Source: Plasmodiophora brassicae
Taxonomy: Eukaryota > Endomyxa: Phytomyxea > Phytomyxea > Plasmodiophorida
DNA: 64,000 nt
NCBI GenBank assembly: GCA_036867785.1
Contig: CP145424.1
Span: 830,281-894,280 of the forward strand
Reading direction: 5' to 3'
Shown: positions 31,515-42,417 of the stretch, piece after piece
How the letters are laid out: each line of letters begins with the position of its first letter
Numbering within the stretch: position 1 is the stretch's first letter
The notes under the pieces: generated by a model
What the model saw: only the letters and a program-made list of their open reading frames with translations
Told to the model about the DNA's origin: nothing
The model's database searches: none
Made by a program: the position numbers and the translations under genes

Positions 31515-33573
31515 ATGGCGGTGCCGCACGGAACAACGGCGCCGCGTGACAACACCACGGATGTGGAAGCAGCGCTGCTCGATGTTTCGCCGGAGGACTG
31601 GGATGCGGTGACGGTCGCGGCCGGCGGCGAATCGCCGTACGCCGTCCTGAATGTGCCACCGACGGCACCACCGGGCGAAATCCGTCAGCGCTACCGGCAG
31701 ATGTCACTGCTGGCGCACCCGGATCGATCGTCATCGGCAGCGAACAAGTCTGCGCTGGCGGGGATGTTCCCAGTCATATCGCAAGCGAACCAGACGCTGT
31801 CGACGCTGTCCTCCCGTATCGCGTTCGACGTGCAGGGCGAACCGACCCCCATCGATCCGTTTATCGAGTCGCTGCTTAGCCCATACGCCATCGAGCGCAC
31901 CGTACTGGACCGCGCCATCGACCGAGATATCGACATTGCCGACCATGACGCCCATCTGCAATTATCATGCGCAGCGGGCAACAGCCCTACGTCGGCAGAG
32001 ATGCAGACCCAGGCCACGGTCGACTGTGGGACCGGAATCGACCACCTGCTGGTATCCGCATCCTGCAGCGTTATAGACACCGGGCGACACTTGGCGCCGA
32101 CGTCGGTCCTCACCACGACCTCGGTTGCCTGGCTGCATGCCATCTCCCGGCAGTCGTCCTCTCGTGTCACGCTGTCGTTGCCGCTGGGACTCGACGCGGA
32201 ACTGCGTCACGAGTTCAGTTCAATGACGTCGGCAGCGGTCGGCATGGGGCTGCGAACCATCCGCCATCGCCGACGTCGTACCCTGCCGAGCTTATGGTTG
32301 CGCCTGACGCGATCCTTCAGCCGATACGTATCTGCCGTCATGCAGATCGCGCTGGAGCCCGTTCTTGCTCTGTCCATCTCTGCGAAACGAGCATCCCGTA
32401 CGTGGCTGTCATGAGAATGTTCAGCGAGTTCTCGTCGTTCGCTAACCCTGGTGCTGCACTTTGGTACTAGGCACGAGATCGGGCGTTACGATATCTGGTG
32501 GCCTTCGTCTGTCCGGTGTGAATTCCGGCCTGGAAGTTCGTATTTCATCAACCGACGTGGCACTGGACCCTCCCCACTAATATGTCTCGATGGTGTGTGT
32601 GTGTGTGCACAGGGCCGAGCCGAGTCCCGGGGCACGTACGTGGAAGTCAGGGGCCTGCTGACTCAGGCATCCCTGGAAGTCGGTACGTCGTACCGCATCG
32701 GGCGTCGCGTCCGCGTCCGGTACGGCGTGACGCTCGATGCCATGGATGGCGTTTCGCTGGCCGTCTCCCTGGAACGCGGCGCGTGCCGCCTGAGGGTACC
32801 GCTCTCCATATGGCGGGTATCTGATCGCGAATTAGTCGTCGGATGCGGCCCATTAAGCTTTCGCCTAGGATGAAACCGGGCCGTCGCTGAGTGGGAGGTG
32901 GCTGCTGTTTGCGGTTGCACCCATTATTGGTCGCCTGTTGTGGACACTGTCGTGTTCCCGGGTATCGGATCGATACTTGAGCGATTCGGGTTGTGCATAC
33001 GTTGAGCAGCGAAAGGCGGCCCTGCATTGGCAAGCCACAAACGCTGCATCGGCAACTCGCATTCGGCAGCGCGAAGAAGGTACCCACGTGGATGGGCCCG
33101 CGTGCTTGTCGTTCGCTCGATGACGTTATGCCCGCCTTCAACGTAGACATCGATGGGCTGGTCATTGTCCAAGCAGTGTACGGCGATCTATCGACAAAGG
33201 AGTCTACTGCCCATGATGCCGCTGATGACGGCGGCGACGACGACGACGACGTCGACGACAGCGTTGCCGACGAATGGTCGAGGACGTTTCCCAGCTCGAT
33301 GGACGCCACGGTACATCTCGTTTGGCAAATTGCAACCAGCAACCTTGCTGACAGCGGGTCCCATGTGGTCAGATCCCGCTCCAGTGCCTGGTCGCGGACA
33401 GTCGCCTCGTCCTGGCCGGTCCGCACAGTGCCCACGATGGGCTATTCGAGATCCGGCATGGGCCCCTGTGCAAACTACGCGTCCGGTATCTGTACAGATG
33501 CATCGTCCACGAGTGCACGGTGACGGACGACCAGGAGCTGGCGCTGCCCAATCTGTCGCACATAAAGGAATAG
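31515..33573 (+). CDS. DNAJC11: DNAJC11-like mitochondrial J-domain protein
   Basis: Model: join(31515..32397, 32471..32556, 32613..32816, 32869..33079, 33147..33310, 33355..33573), 588 aa; introns 44-73 nt and every phase closes. J domain at residues ~38-105 with SPYAVLNVP, YRQMSLLAHPD (HPD at 68-70). The middle is strand-rich. A hydrophobic helix (LLFAVAPIIGRLL) is then followed by a charged helix, as in DNAJC11. The C-terminal DUF3395 region shows DGLVIVQAVYGDL, IPLQCLVADSRLVL and LRVRYLYRCIVHE, each matching the human protein's pattern (GLIIVNAWYG, VPLQCLVKDSKLIL). An acidic insert (DDGGDDDDDVDD) is lineage-specific. DNAJC11 associates with the MICOS/SAM complex at mitochondrial cristae junctions. 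A (TG)n run sits in intron 2. Confidence 0.9.
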
Positions 33574-33746
33574 TCGCGCTCTGTATGAAACATTCCGGAG
33601 CGTCACATCGTGTCCACCGAACCCGCTCCCGCTGTGGCCTGTTCGCCTGACGGCAGGGTCTTTCGTCGCGATAGGGTCTGATCGATCACGACCTTTGAGT
33701 TCGTGCGCTGCCTGACGTCGATGTGATGCTGTTTTCCGGTACGGTG

Positions 33747-33983
33747 TCAGCAGCGAATGAAAGCCCAACGTATGCACCTTACAATTCGCTCGTACGCGCG
33801 CTGGTACGGCTCCGCATTACTATCCAGTAAGAGTGCAGCAGTCAGGCAACCCGCGGTCAGCACTGTGGTGAACAGTGCCACAGCGAGCTGCACCATCGTC
33901 CGGCGGGACGTTTCTTGAACGCTGCGCCGGAACGTCCGAACCGCAGCACCATCCGGGTACGCGTGGGGTCGCTCCAGCACCAT
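33747..33983 (-). CDS. Possible small single-pass membrane protein
   Basis: 78-codon frame from ATG at 33983 with one hydrophobic helix (MVQLAVALFTTVLTAGCLTAALLL) preceded by basic residues (RRSVQETSRR) and followed by an acidic-Tyr segment. Sits between DNAJC11 and the helicase and converges on DNAJC11. It looks like a small mitochondrial inner-membrane protein, but the composition alone could mislead. An upstream exon is possible. Confidence 0.4.
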   Translation of the reverse strand: MVLERPHAYPDGAAVRTFRRSVQETSRRTMVQLAVALFTTVLTAGCLTAALLLDSNAEPYQRAYERIVRCIRWAFIRC

Positions 33984-34116
33984 AAGTTGGCACAGTCGTC
34001 GAATTCGAAAGTGGGGTGCCGGCAGGGGGCGGGAACGAGCCAAAACGGCGCGTCATGGTCGAGCGTCAGTGCAGCAACGCAGCAAAGTCCGGGACCCGGG
34101 CCGGCCGCGCCCAACG

Positions 34117-35442
34117 ATGGTGGCCGTGTACAGGCGTGCGGCGCGGCACGCGTCGACATGGGCGGCGCTGGGCATAGTCGATGACCTGTGCAGGGCGCTG
34201 GCCCGAGTCGGGTACAAGGCGCCGACGGAATCGCAGGAAGCGATTGTGCCCGCGCTGCTGGCGTCGCATAGGACGACGGTCGTGTCGGCGCGAACAGGGA
34301 CGGGGAAGACCCTGGCGGTCGGCATACCGCTCATGCAACGCATTCTGGATGGGCCGACCAGGTTGCCGCCGTCGACGCTGGTCCTGGCGCCGAACCTGCT
34401 TCTCTGCGAACAGACGGCGGCCGCCCTGAACAAGGTGTACGCCGGCGTCGCCCAGGTGAAGGCCGATTCGCGTCGCCCGTCGTCATTGGCGCGGCCGTTT
34501 TCCGCCCACATCCAGGTTACAATGCCGTCGATCGCCATGGCGTCCATGCTGGAATCGGGGGCCACCACATTCGATACCGTCGTGGTCGACGAGGCCGACT
34601 TCATGATCGCCAATGGTGGCGGCCAGGGCGACTGCCTTGACAAGGTCCTGACCGGGTGCAAGTACGACCGACTGGTGTTTCTCAGCGCCACTATGCCGGA
34701 CACACCCGGAAAGTCGCCCGGCCAGGTCATCCGTCAGAGGTACGCCAAGCAGGCCCACTGGGTCACCATGCCCGACGTCGATCTCGTCATGACACATGTC
34801 ATCAAGGGGTTCCTCGAAACGAACCCGATCACGACGCTCTCTCTGGTCAGCGCCATGCAGGCCTGCCTGCTTCCCGAGGACAAGACGCTCGTCTTCTGCT
34901 CCAGCAGCACAATGGCGAAGTCGATCGTGACGGAGCTGGCCCGGTACAACATTACAGGGCACCTGTTCACGGCTGACGTCGACGTTGACGAACGCAGGGC
35001 GCTCCTAGCCAAGTTCAACAACGGCGACATCTTCATGCTCGTCTGCACGGACATAGCGTCGCGCGGCATCGATTTCGTCGACGTCGACCATGTCATCCAG
35101 GCGCCGCTGGCCAACGACATTCTCACGTTCGTCCACCGGCTCGGTCGGGCTGGGCGCCTGGGGCGTTCCGCTCGATGCACGAGCATCTACAGCAACAAGG
35201 AGGGACAGTCGCCAGCCCATCTCGTCGAAGTCCTGACCAACGGCGGGCCGATATCCAGCGCGTTCAGTCGGAATCGGTCGCTGCGAAAGAAGCTACGAGC
35301 GACCCGACTGGAACGCGAGAAAGCGAAATTGAAGATGATGGGCACGTGGACAACGGCACACAACAGCATCGCGTCGTTGGAAGCCATGGAGACTGTACCA
35401 TGGGAACCCGAACCAGAATACGGGTCACAATCTGATAAATAG
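34117..35442 (+). CDS. DEAD-box RNA helicase, possibly mitochondrial
   Basis: Single-exon, 441 aa; the first in-frame ATG is 34117. Motifs in order: Q-like TESQ, motif I ARTGTGKT, Ia LVLAPNLLL, motif II DEAD (VVVDEADFM), motif III SAT, motif IV LVFCSSS, motif V CTDIASRGID, motif VI HRLGRAGR. This is ATP-dependent RNA unwinding or remodelling. The N-terminus MVAVYRRAARHASTW is basic and amphipathic, and the compact size recalls DDX28-type organellar helicases involved in mitoribosome assembly. The C-terminus has a basic helix (LRKKLRATRLEREKAK). Confidence 0.9.
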   Translation: MVAVYRRAARHASTWAALGIVDDLCRALARVGYKAPTESQEAIVPALLASHRTTVVSARTGTGKTLAVGIPLMQRILDGPTRLPPSTLVLAPNLLLCEQTAAALNKVYAGVAQVKADSRRPSSLARPFSAHIQVTMPSIAMASMLESGATTFDTVVVDEADFMIANGGGQGDCLDKVLTGCKYDRLVFLSATMPDTPGKSPGQVIRQRYAKQAHWVTMPDVDLVMTHVIKGFLETNPITTLSLVSAMQACLLPEDKTLVFCSSSTMAKSIVTELARYNITGHLFTADVDVDERRALLAKFNNGDIFMLVCTDIASRGIDFVDVDHVIQAPLANDILTFVHRLGRAGRLGRSARCTSIYSNKEGQSPAHLVEVLTNGGPISSAFSRNRSLRKKLRATRLEREKAKLKMMGTWTTAHNSIASLEAMETVPWEPEPEYGSQSDK

Positions 35443-35634
35443 TCGCCCGTGTACTGGACGTGTTTCGGCCGTGCTATTTGTGTCATGGTGCACGGGCAAG
35501 ACGGATGTGGGCCTGTGCGGGACGCAGGCAGTTCGTGTGGCCGGCTGTGGGGAGGCGCGTTGCGGAGTCCGTGGAGGTGCAGTTCCGTTCGGTGACAGTC
35601 GATCCACGTTCGGAGGCTGCCTTCAGCACAAACG

Positions 35635-37803
35635 ATGGCTAACGAACGATGGGATGATGCCGATCAGATCCGGCAGAAGCGGGTGGCCGTTGCCGAACAG
35701 GTCAAGACGTTGAAGGCTTCGGGTGGGTCCGCGGAAGCGATCGCCGCTGCCGTTCGGGACCTGCGCGATCTCGATGAGCGACTGGCGGCGCTGACCGTTT
35801 CGGACAAGACCAACGAGCAAGATAGCTTGAAAACTGAGCTCGATCAGCTTCTGAAACAGCGCTTCTTTGTCGTGCCCAGTTTCGAGATCTACGGCGGCGT
35901 CGCTGGCCTGTACGACTACGGCCCGCCTGGGACGGCCGTACGTTGCTCTTTTCGACCGTATCTCTGCTGTGTTGCGCGACAACTCATGGCGCACGTCTGT
36001 ATAGATTAAGGAGAACATTCTGTCCATTTGGCGAAACCATTTCATCCTGGCCGAGCAGATGCTGGAGGTGTCGACGGCCGTGCTGACCCTGTCGGACGTG
36101 CTGAAGACCAGTGGCCATGTCGATCGTTTCACTGATTTCATGGTGCGCGACACGGTCACCGGCCAGCCGTACCGGGCCGACAAGCTCCTCGAGGAGCACA
36201 TCGACAAGATGCTGGACGACCCGGCCATGATGGAAGGTCGGCGCGCTGAGCTGCGTGCGATTCGTGCCCAGGCGGACGCGTACTCGCAGGCGGATCTGCA
36301 CACGGTGCTGACCGAGCTGGAGGTGGTCGCCTCCGACACGGGCAACCCAATCTCGGAGCCCTTCTCGTTCAACCTCATGTTCGGCACGCCGATCGGCCCC
36401 AGCGGCAAGCTGCATGGGTACCTGCGCCCAGAGACCGCCCAGGGCATCTTCACGAACTATCGGCGGCTGCTCGAGTTCCGGGGCGGCCGTATGCCATTCG
36501 CCGCCGCCCAGATCGGCCTGGCGTTCCGAAACGAGATCGCCCCTCGAAGCGGCCTGCTGCGCGTACGCGAATTCCAGATGGCCGAGATCGAGCACTTTGT
36601 GCACCCGCAGCGCAAGCAGCACCCCAGGTTCGGCAACGTGGCCGGTCAGGTCATGAACCTGCTGCCGGCGTCCGCGCAGGACGGCAACGATGTTGTCCAG
36701 GCGACCAAGGTCGGCGACGCTGTCCGGAATGGCGTCATCGACAATGAGACGCTGGCGTACTTCATGGCGCGTACGCAGACCTTCCTGCACAAGATCGGTA
36801 TCGACCCGGCACGCCTGCGCTTCCGTCAGCACAAGTCCACCGAGATGGCGCACTACGCCAGCGATTGCTGGGACGCCGAGATCCACACGTCATACGGCTG
36901 GATCGAATGCGTCGGACACGCCGATCGATCCTGCTACGACCTGACGCAGCACATGAACCATACGAACATTGACCTACGCGCCTATGAGACCTACGACGCG
37001 CCGCGCACCGTGACCACCCTGGTCGCCAATGTACACAAGAACAAGCTCGGCCCCAAATTCAAGAAGGACGCTCGCGCCGTCGCCGAAACGCTCGAGGAGA
37101 TGGCCTCGGGCGATCCGGAACGCGCGCAGGCTCTCGAGGCCGAGCTGGCAGCGAACGGTAAAGCCATGCTCCGTATCCAGTGCAAAGGTATGCGCGTCAT
37201 TGCTGCTCTCTGCTGGTCCCGTTGACTGAGGCCGGCCGGCTGTGTTCTGCAGAGCTGGACGTTTGCATTGAACGGAACATGGTCGAGTTCACATTCGTGA
37301 CGGAGACACGGTCAGGCGAGTCGTACGTGCCGAGCGTGATCGAACCATCGTTCGGCATCGGGCGCATCGTGTACTGCCTGCTGGAGCATTCCCTGTCGGT
37401 GCGAAACATGGACGAGGACCCGCGCCGGCACGTGCTGTCGCTTCCTGCCCGTGTGGCCCCCGTCAAGGTGTCCGTTCTGCCGCTGAGCAACCACCCCGAT
37501 CAGCGTGCCATGTCGACCCGACTAACGGAGGCCTTCCTGGACGCCGGCCTGTCGGTGAACGAGGACACGTCATCCGCCTCGATCGGCAAGCGCTACTCGC
37601 GCGCTGACGAGATCGGCATCCCGTTCGGCGTCACGATCGACTTTGAGACGCCCAACGACCAGTCCGTCACCATTCGCGAACGCGACACCATGCAGCAGAT
37701 CCGCGTCAGCGTCAAGGAGTGCGTCCCGCTGATCACGTCGCTGTGCAGGCATGAGACCACGTGGGCGGACGCGTTCAAGCAGTACCCGCAGTTCCATCAA
37801 TGA
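35635..37803 (+). CDS. GARS1: Glycyl-tRNA synthetase (eukaryotic alpha2 type)
   Basis: Model: join(35635..35937, 36005..37187, 37253..37803), 678 aa; introns 67 and 65 nt. Begins with a WHEP-like helical region (residues ~1-75), then the class II core: FEIYGGVAGLYDYGPPG (splice) NILSIWRNHF, LRPETAQGIFTN, motif 2 FRNEIAPR and motif 3 EPSFGIGRIVY. The C-terminal anticodon-binding domain starts ~residue 550 (APVKVSVLPL) and contains GKRYSRADEIGIPFGVTIDF. It charges tRNA-Gly in cytosol, and in many protists also in mitochondria. Complete and normal. Confidence 0.96.
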
Positions 37804-38279
37804 GGCGTCGTCAATGTACGAACCTACCTGCCTGCGCTCTATCCACGTGGACTTGGGGAAGGTCGTAGGCGGGCACGCACTTGCACAGGATCTTGTCTGT
37901 CGCTTCACCGAAACGAATGCGACATAGCCGCCAGGTTCATCAGATGCCGGGTCTTCGGCGGACGTCGCTCCTAAAAATACGACCGAACATATCCAAATCG
38001 GTCGAGCGAGGGTGCTGGTGGCGCGGCCCCGCCCCGGGTTCTATTTGTGGAGTGGCGGGCGCGGGTTTGGACCGGTCGGGCAGAATCGGTACGACCGGCC
38101 TGATCGATCGTCACATCGGCACTTGTTCGGGGCAGGTGTGCGTCTGCATCCGGGCACCGGGACCCGAAGGCCGCCCTCGCGTTCGCTGCGCAACCCCATC
38201 GATCTCCACTGACTGACACGTCAGCCCTCGGTCGCTGACCACTGCCTGACCCAGCGGCCAACGCCACCCTCGGACCCAC

Positions 38280-38973
38280 ATGCAGAACGTCAAATGCGTC
38301 GTCGTCGGCGACGGTGCCGTCGGTAAGACGTGCCTGCTGATCTCGTACACGACGAATGCGTTCCCGGGCGAATACATCCCGACCGTATTCGACAACTACT
38401 CGGCGACGGTCATGGTCGACGGGCGGCCCATCAATGTCGGTCTCTGGGATACGGCCGGCCAGGAGGACTACGATCGTCTGCGACCGCTGTCCTACCCGCA
38501 GACCGACGTCTTCATTCTGTGTTTCTCCATCATTTCACCGGCATCGTTCGAGAACATCAAATCCAAGTGGTACGGCGCCTTGCACTTCACATTTCGCCCT
38601 CCTCGTTCATCGGGTTCCCAGTCTTTGATTGCCCCGCCTTTGCTGATGATTGCCGGCGTGCTCAACTGATTCGATGTGGTGCGCGTTCAGGTACCCGGAG
38701 ATCCAGCACCATGCACCCAATGTACCAAAGATCCTGGTCGGTACCAAGTCCGACCTGCGAGGCGATGGCGCTGTGGCGAATTCGTTGGCACAGAAGGGCC
38801 TGTCGATGATCACGCGGGAGCAGGGCATTGCACAGGCACAGGCAATCGGTGCGGTCGAGTACCTCGAATGCAGTGCGCTGACCCAGGAGGGCCTGAAGAC
38901 TGTGTTCGACCGGGCCATCCACGCCGCCCTGAACAAGCCCAAGAAATCCAAAGGCAAATGCGATATCTTGTAG
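38280..38973 (+). CDS. Rac-type Rho GTPase, copy 2
   Basis: Model: join(38280..38569, 38691..38973), 190 aa; the intron (121 nt) is at exactly the same site as in copy 1 but longer. All G motifs as in copy 1. C-terminus [10 protein letters not shown] (CAAX, geranylgeranylation expected). Differs from copy 1 mainly in the segment after the TKSD motif ([19 protein letters not shown]) and the hypervariable tail, so the paralogues may have different partners or locations. Exon 1 is almost identical to copy 1 over 234 bp, then abruptly diverges. Confidence 0.95.
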
Positions 38974-39834
38974 CTTATGGGCGGTACCCATGCACGCGTA
39001 ATACTCTGTATGCCATATTTGAGATCCTCGTAAACATCATTCAACTGCATGCTGAAGATACCCGTGCATTGCCTCTCTTTGCATACGCCAGTCATGTGAA
39101 TGGTAGACTGCCTGGGTCAGTGGATAGTGTAGCGACTGTTTGGTGCGGCATACCATCGCCTACGTGGCGTGTCCCCCGTTCGCCCACGCGGATGCAAACA
39201 GCAATGCAACAACGGGCACTCGTCCACCGTCTCTGCACTGTGTTTTGTCGGCCTGTAAAGAATATGACCTCCAGCCTGGTCACTGAATCGTCGGACGCCC
39301 TCTGAGTCCCCGCCGAATGATTCACGCAGGCGCTGCATACCTCTGTTGCCATGGCGAGCCGTTACTTCGGCCGGCTTAAGCCCCACGAGGTCCCATCAGC
39401 AACTAACTGCCACTTCACCGCGTTAGGTGTCCACGAGACCAATGGGAATCCTTTATGGCAACGCCCTTGGGACGCTTTGATCCCCCCTTCCTAAGGCCTA
39501 CTCATAATTGACGGAAGTCACCCCTCCTCGTAACTGTGGCTAATCCGGGGACGACCTCCGTCAAGGTCGGTATTATCCTACTGCAGTTTCATTCGCCGGT
39601 TCCGAATCCCAGTCGCCAGCTGTTGATGCAGGATGGATAACGAGTATCGTTAAAGTTATCAACGCAAATTTGGCCTGTCGCGTCAAGTGCAAACGGACCG
39701 GCACACTCGAATGCAATAATCGGACGGAATTTTATAAACATATAACCGATTTGTTCAAAGAAGTAACTGGTATCAAACAGTGAAGTAGTAAATGCCAACG
39801 CAGGAACGCGACCGCTTGACATTCGGCAGGTATA
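38974..39834. other. No supported gene
   Basis: Mixed base composition and short frames. A 50-codon frame near 39350-39500 exists but has no bias or domain. I see nothing convincing. Confidence 0.5.
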
Positions 39835-40707
39835 TCACGATATCGATCGCTTAGACCCTGCACAGTCTTGGCTCAACTGGGCCATTGACCGTTGCCGATA
39901 CCTTGAGAAATCACGGCGGGAGGGTGGGGATGTGAGACCGGACGACCACAGCGACAGTGGACGGGACCTATATTGTGGGAACGACGAGTACGACAACTGT
40001 TCTCGTTCAATTCCCTGTACGGACTTCATGAAGTCCCTCTCGAACAACTTGACGGTTTCCAACATTCTTAAGGCGAGCTTGTACTGCTTGGGAGGCGGGA
40101 CGAATGCGCAATCAGGATTGATACGATTGGCCAGCTTTTCAAGTTCGTGTTGAGCATTGGAGACGCCATGTATGTTGTGCTCGGCCTGGTCCAGATAAGG
40201 AATGAAGGAGCATGCCCGTACGGCCATTGCCTCACTGGTAGCGGCCACGTCCCGTCGCGCGGCCATCAACGATGACAGGAACGGAATCTTATCCAGCATG
40301 AACGTCCGAATGACGTGGTCGTACTCTCCTCGCACTCGCCGGACATGCTGTTCGATGGTCATCTCAGCGCGACGTCTCTCCTGGTCCGGCCGAAGCGCCC
40401 GGTACCGCCGCTCCATCCTGATGCGGATGTCCTCGATCTCGGCGCCCACTCTCAGGATCAATGCCTGGTAATTTCGATGATGATTCCTTTCCGTCGGTTG
40501 TGCCGTCGGACGATGGTACGGGCCCCGCGCGCGCTTTCGAAGCTTCCTCGTTGACTGACGCCTGCTGGCTTTCAAGGACAGATTCCGGGTCCGCCGCTGC
40601 AGGCTGTTGCTCGCCTCCTCGTGACCCACCGACGGTTTGGCTTGGATGATGACGACAAGTGTAATGACGAGCACTATAAGGACGCCAACGTGTACGCACT
40701 TCATCAT
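39835..40707 (-). CDS. Secreted or membrane-anchored orphan protein
   Basis: Single-exon, 290 aa from the first of two adjacent ATGs at 40707; the frame upstream has no better start. N-terminal hydrophobic segment MMKCVHVGVLIVLVITLVVII, likely a signal peptide or signal anchor, then a Ser/Arg-rich part and a helical region (~90-260) with few Cys. The base composition is less GC3-biased than the housekeeping genes. No family recognised. A TATA-like box lies ~105 bp upstream. In a parasite this profile would make it an effector candidate, which is inference. Confidence 0.6.
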   Translation of the reverse strand: MMKCVHVGVLIVLVITLVVIIQAKPSVGHEEASNSLQRRTRNLSLKASRRQSTRKLRKRARGPYHRPTAQPTERNHHRNYQALILRVGAEIEDIRIRMERRYRALRPDQERRRAEMTIEQHVRRVRGEYDHVIRTFMLDKIPFLSSLMAARRDVAATSEAMAVRACSFIPYLDQAEHNIHGVSNAQHELEKLANRINPDCAFVPPPKQYKLALRMLETVKLFERDFMKSVQGIEREQLSYSSFPQYRSRPLSLWSSGLTSPPSRRDFSRYRQRSMAQLSQDCAGSKRSIS

Positions 40708-40810
40708 CACTCTGCTTGCCTGATATGCCTTGATGATATGATCAGGACCAGCGATCGAATTGCTGCACGCGGTGGCGGCTCCGTGGTGGTCCGCCGGGCA
40801 GTCGCCCCGA

Positions 40811-40820
40811 ACTATAAATA
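40811..40820 (-). promoter_or_regulatory. TATA-like element
   Basis: 'actataaata' (minus strand TATTTATAGT) lies ~105 bp upstream of the ATG of the secreted orphan; a possible core promoter with a ~75-nt leader. Confidence 0.35.
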
Positions 40821-42417
40821 GTGTGTCTCCTGTGTCCGCCTCTACCACTAACCAATGAACCAATGTACAGTAATCCCAACACCGCTGTCCGCTGTTTGTC
40901 CGCTAGACCAACGCCGGCTTCAATCAGGTACGATCCGTCGACAGCTGCAAAGCTCGGCAGGACTCTCTGCGGTAACCCGTTTCGTACAGAGTAATGGGTC
41001 ACGGCGAGTCGGCGGCCTAGTCGTCCACATATGTGTATTGGGAACAAACTATGCGGGCGATAGTCTAACCCTATTCGAGTCGTCCGAGAGAGATATGTCA
41101 CCACGCTCGACGTCGTCTTCGAGAAGACATAGACAACAACGTCTCCATGACCGTACCTTCCTGGCCCTCACTATAACAAGGCAACTCTTCGTGTGTTTCT
41201 GCGCGTTAATATGGTCCAGGGTCGGCAGGTCCATGGTGAACAACGACATGTTGGACTGCACATGGGGGCTACTCCCTCTCTCTGACGGTAACCACCTCGA
41301 GCAACCCGTTGACGGCGTCAATGCGCCGAAGGACGTCGATGCCCGTCATCTTCATCGACACGTCACCGTAGCCGGCACCGATCGAGGAGCGTCCCACATG
41401 ATTTGATGCCGCAGGATCGTGGTCGACTGCAGATTCACCTCCGCGGCTCGATGTTGTGCCCCTAGAGCCGCACGTCGAGAAGTATTCGGCCAGGCGATGT
41501 GGCGCGTACCAGCCTGACGAAGACGTGATACAAAACAAGGCCGTCAAGCGCTGTTGTCAGCCCCGCGCGTCCTGGACAGGTCCTTGTCATAGCGTCCAAT
41601 CCGTTCGACTTCGACGCCCGATACAATCGCCTGGAGAAAGAGGCACCTGGTACGGGCAATGGACAACGAACCGTGCTTGCGGTTTGACTGACAAGATGTA
41701 CAAGATGTTATGTCAGGACTCCTCCTGTTTGTTGAAGGCGCCCTCCTGCGGCTCGTCGATTGTCGGGTATCACGTCGATGTACGTATGTCTCTACCGCGC
41801 GCGCATCGGGAACGGAAGTCGACGTGGCCGGCAGCTACCGCGACACCGACCACGTGGACTTTTAATTTCCGACCGAGGTATGGCGCCACTAATCGGCCAG
41901 CTCGCTAATTTGATGACGTTCTACGAGTACTGCCTGTAGCCAGCCCTCCCCGATCCTGTCAATACTTAGGCGGGACTCTGCGTACCTGTATAGAGCTACC
42001 AATAACACGATAGTCTGTTCGCAAATAAAACAACGTGGTACCTAGGACGGCGCCGAAGAATGGACCGGTTGGGTGAGACAAAACTGATGATGACCAGATA
42101 AGAGCAATCATAAGGGGGACACGTCAGGTGTGTACCCAGGGCAGCGTTTAGATGTTACGCCCGTTCTGTAAAGTACATTGCTGACACACACTCGAGGCAA
42201 AGTCGCCATGGTCTACCTGTGACAGGCAGCGCTGGAAGGGCTACCTTCCGCGTGGCCCAAAGAGAAATGGCGCCGTTGCACGCTCCGCGTTGACACGTGC
42301 CAGGTTGTCAGGCAGTGTGCCTCTGACCCGCGTTTTGTGACCCTGGGCACGGCTGCACGTGTGAGAGCCCGACACCGCTGGCTTCATTTCTATTTGAAGT
42401 GGACTCGTTGGTGAACG
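40821..42417. other. Gene-poor stretch
   Basis: Many stops in all frames, lower GC and no recognisable domain. It includes the promoter of the chitin-binding gene at its right end. Confidence 0.5.

Noticed and set aside
39350-39500. Small ~50-codon plus-strand ORF
   Set aside because: No third-position bias, no domain and no upstream signal.
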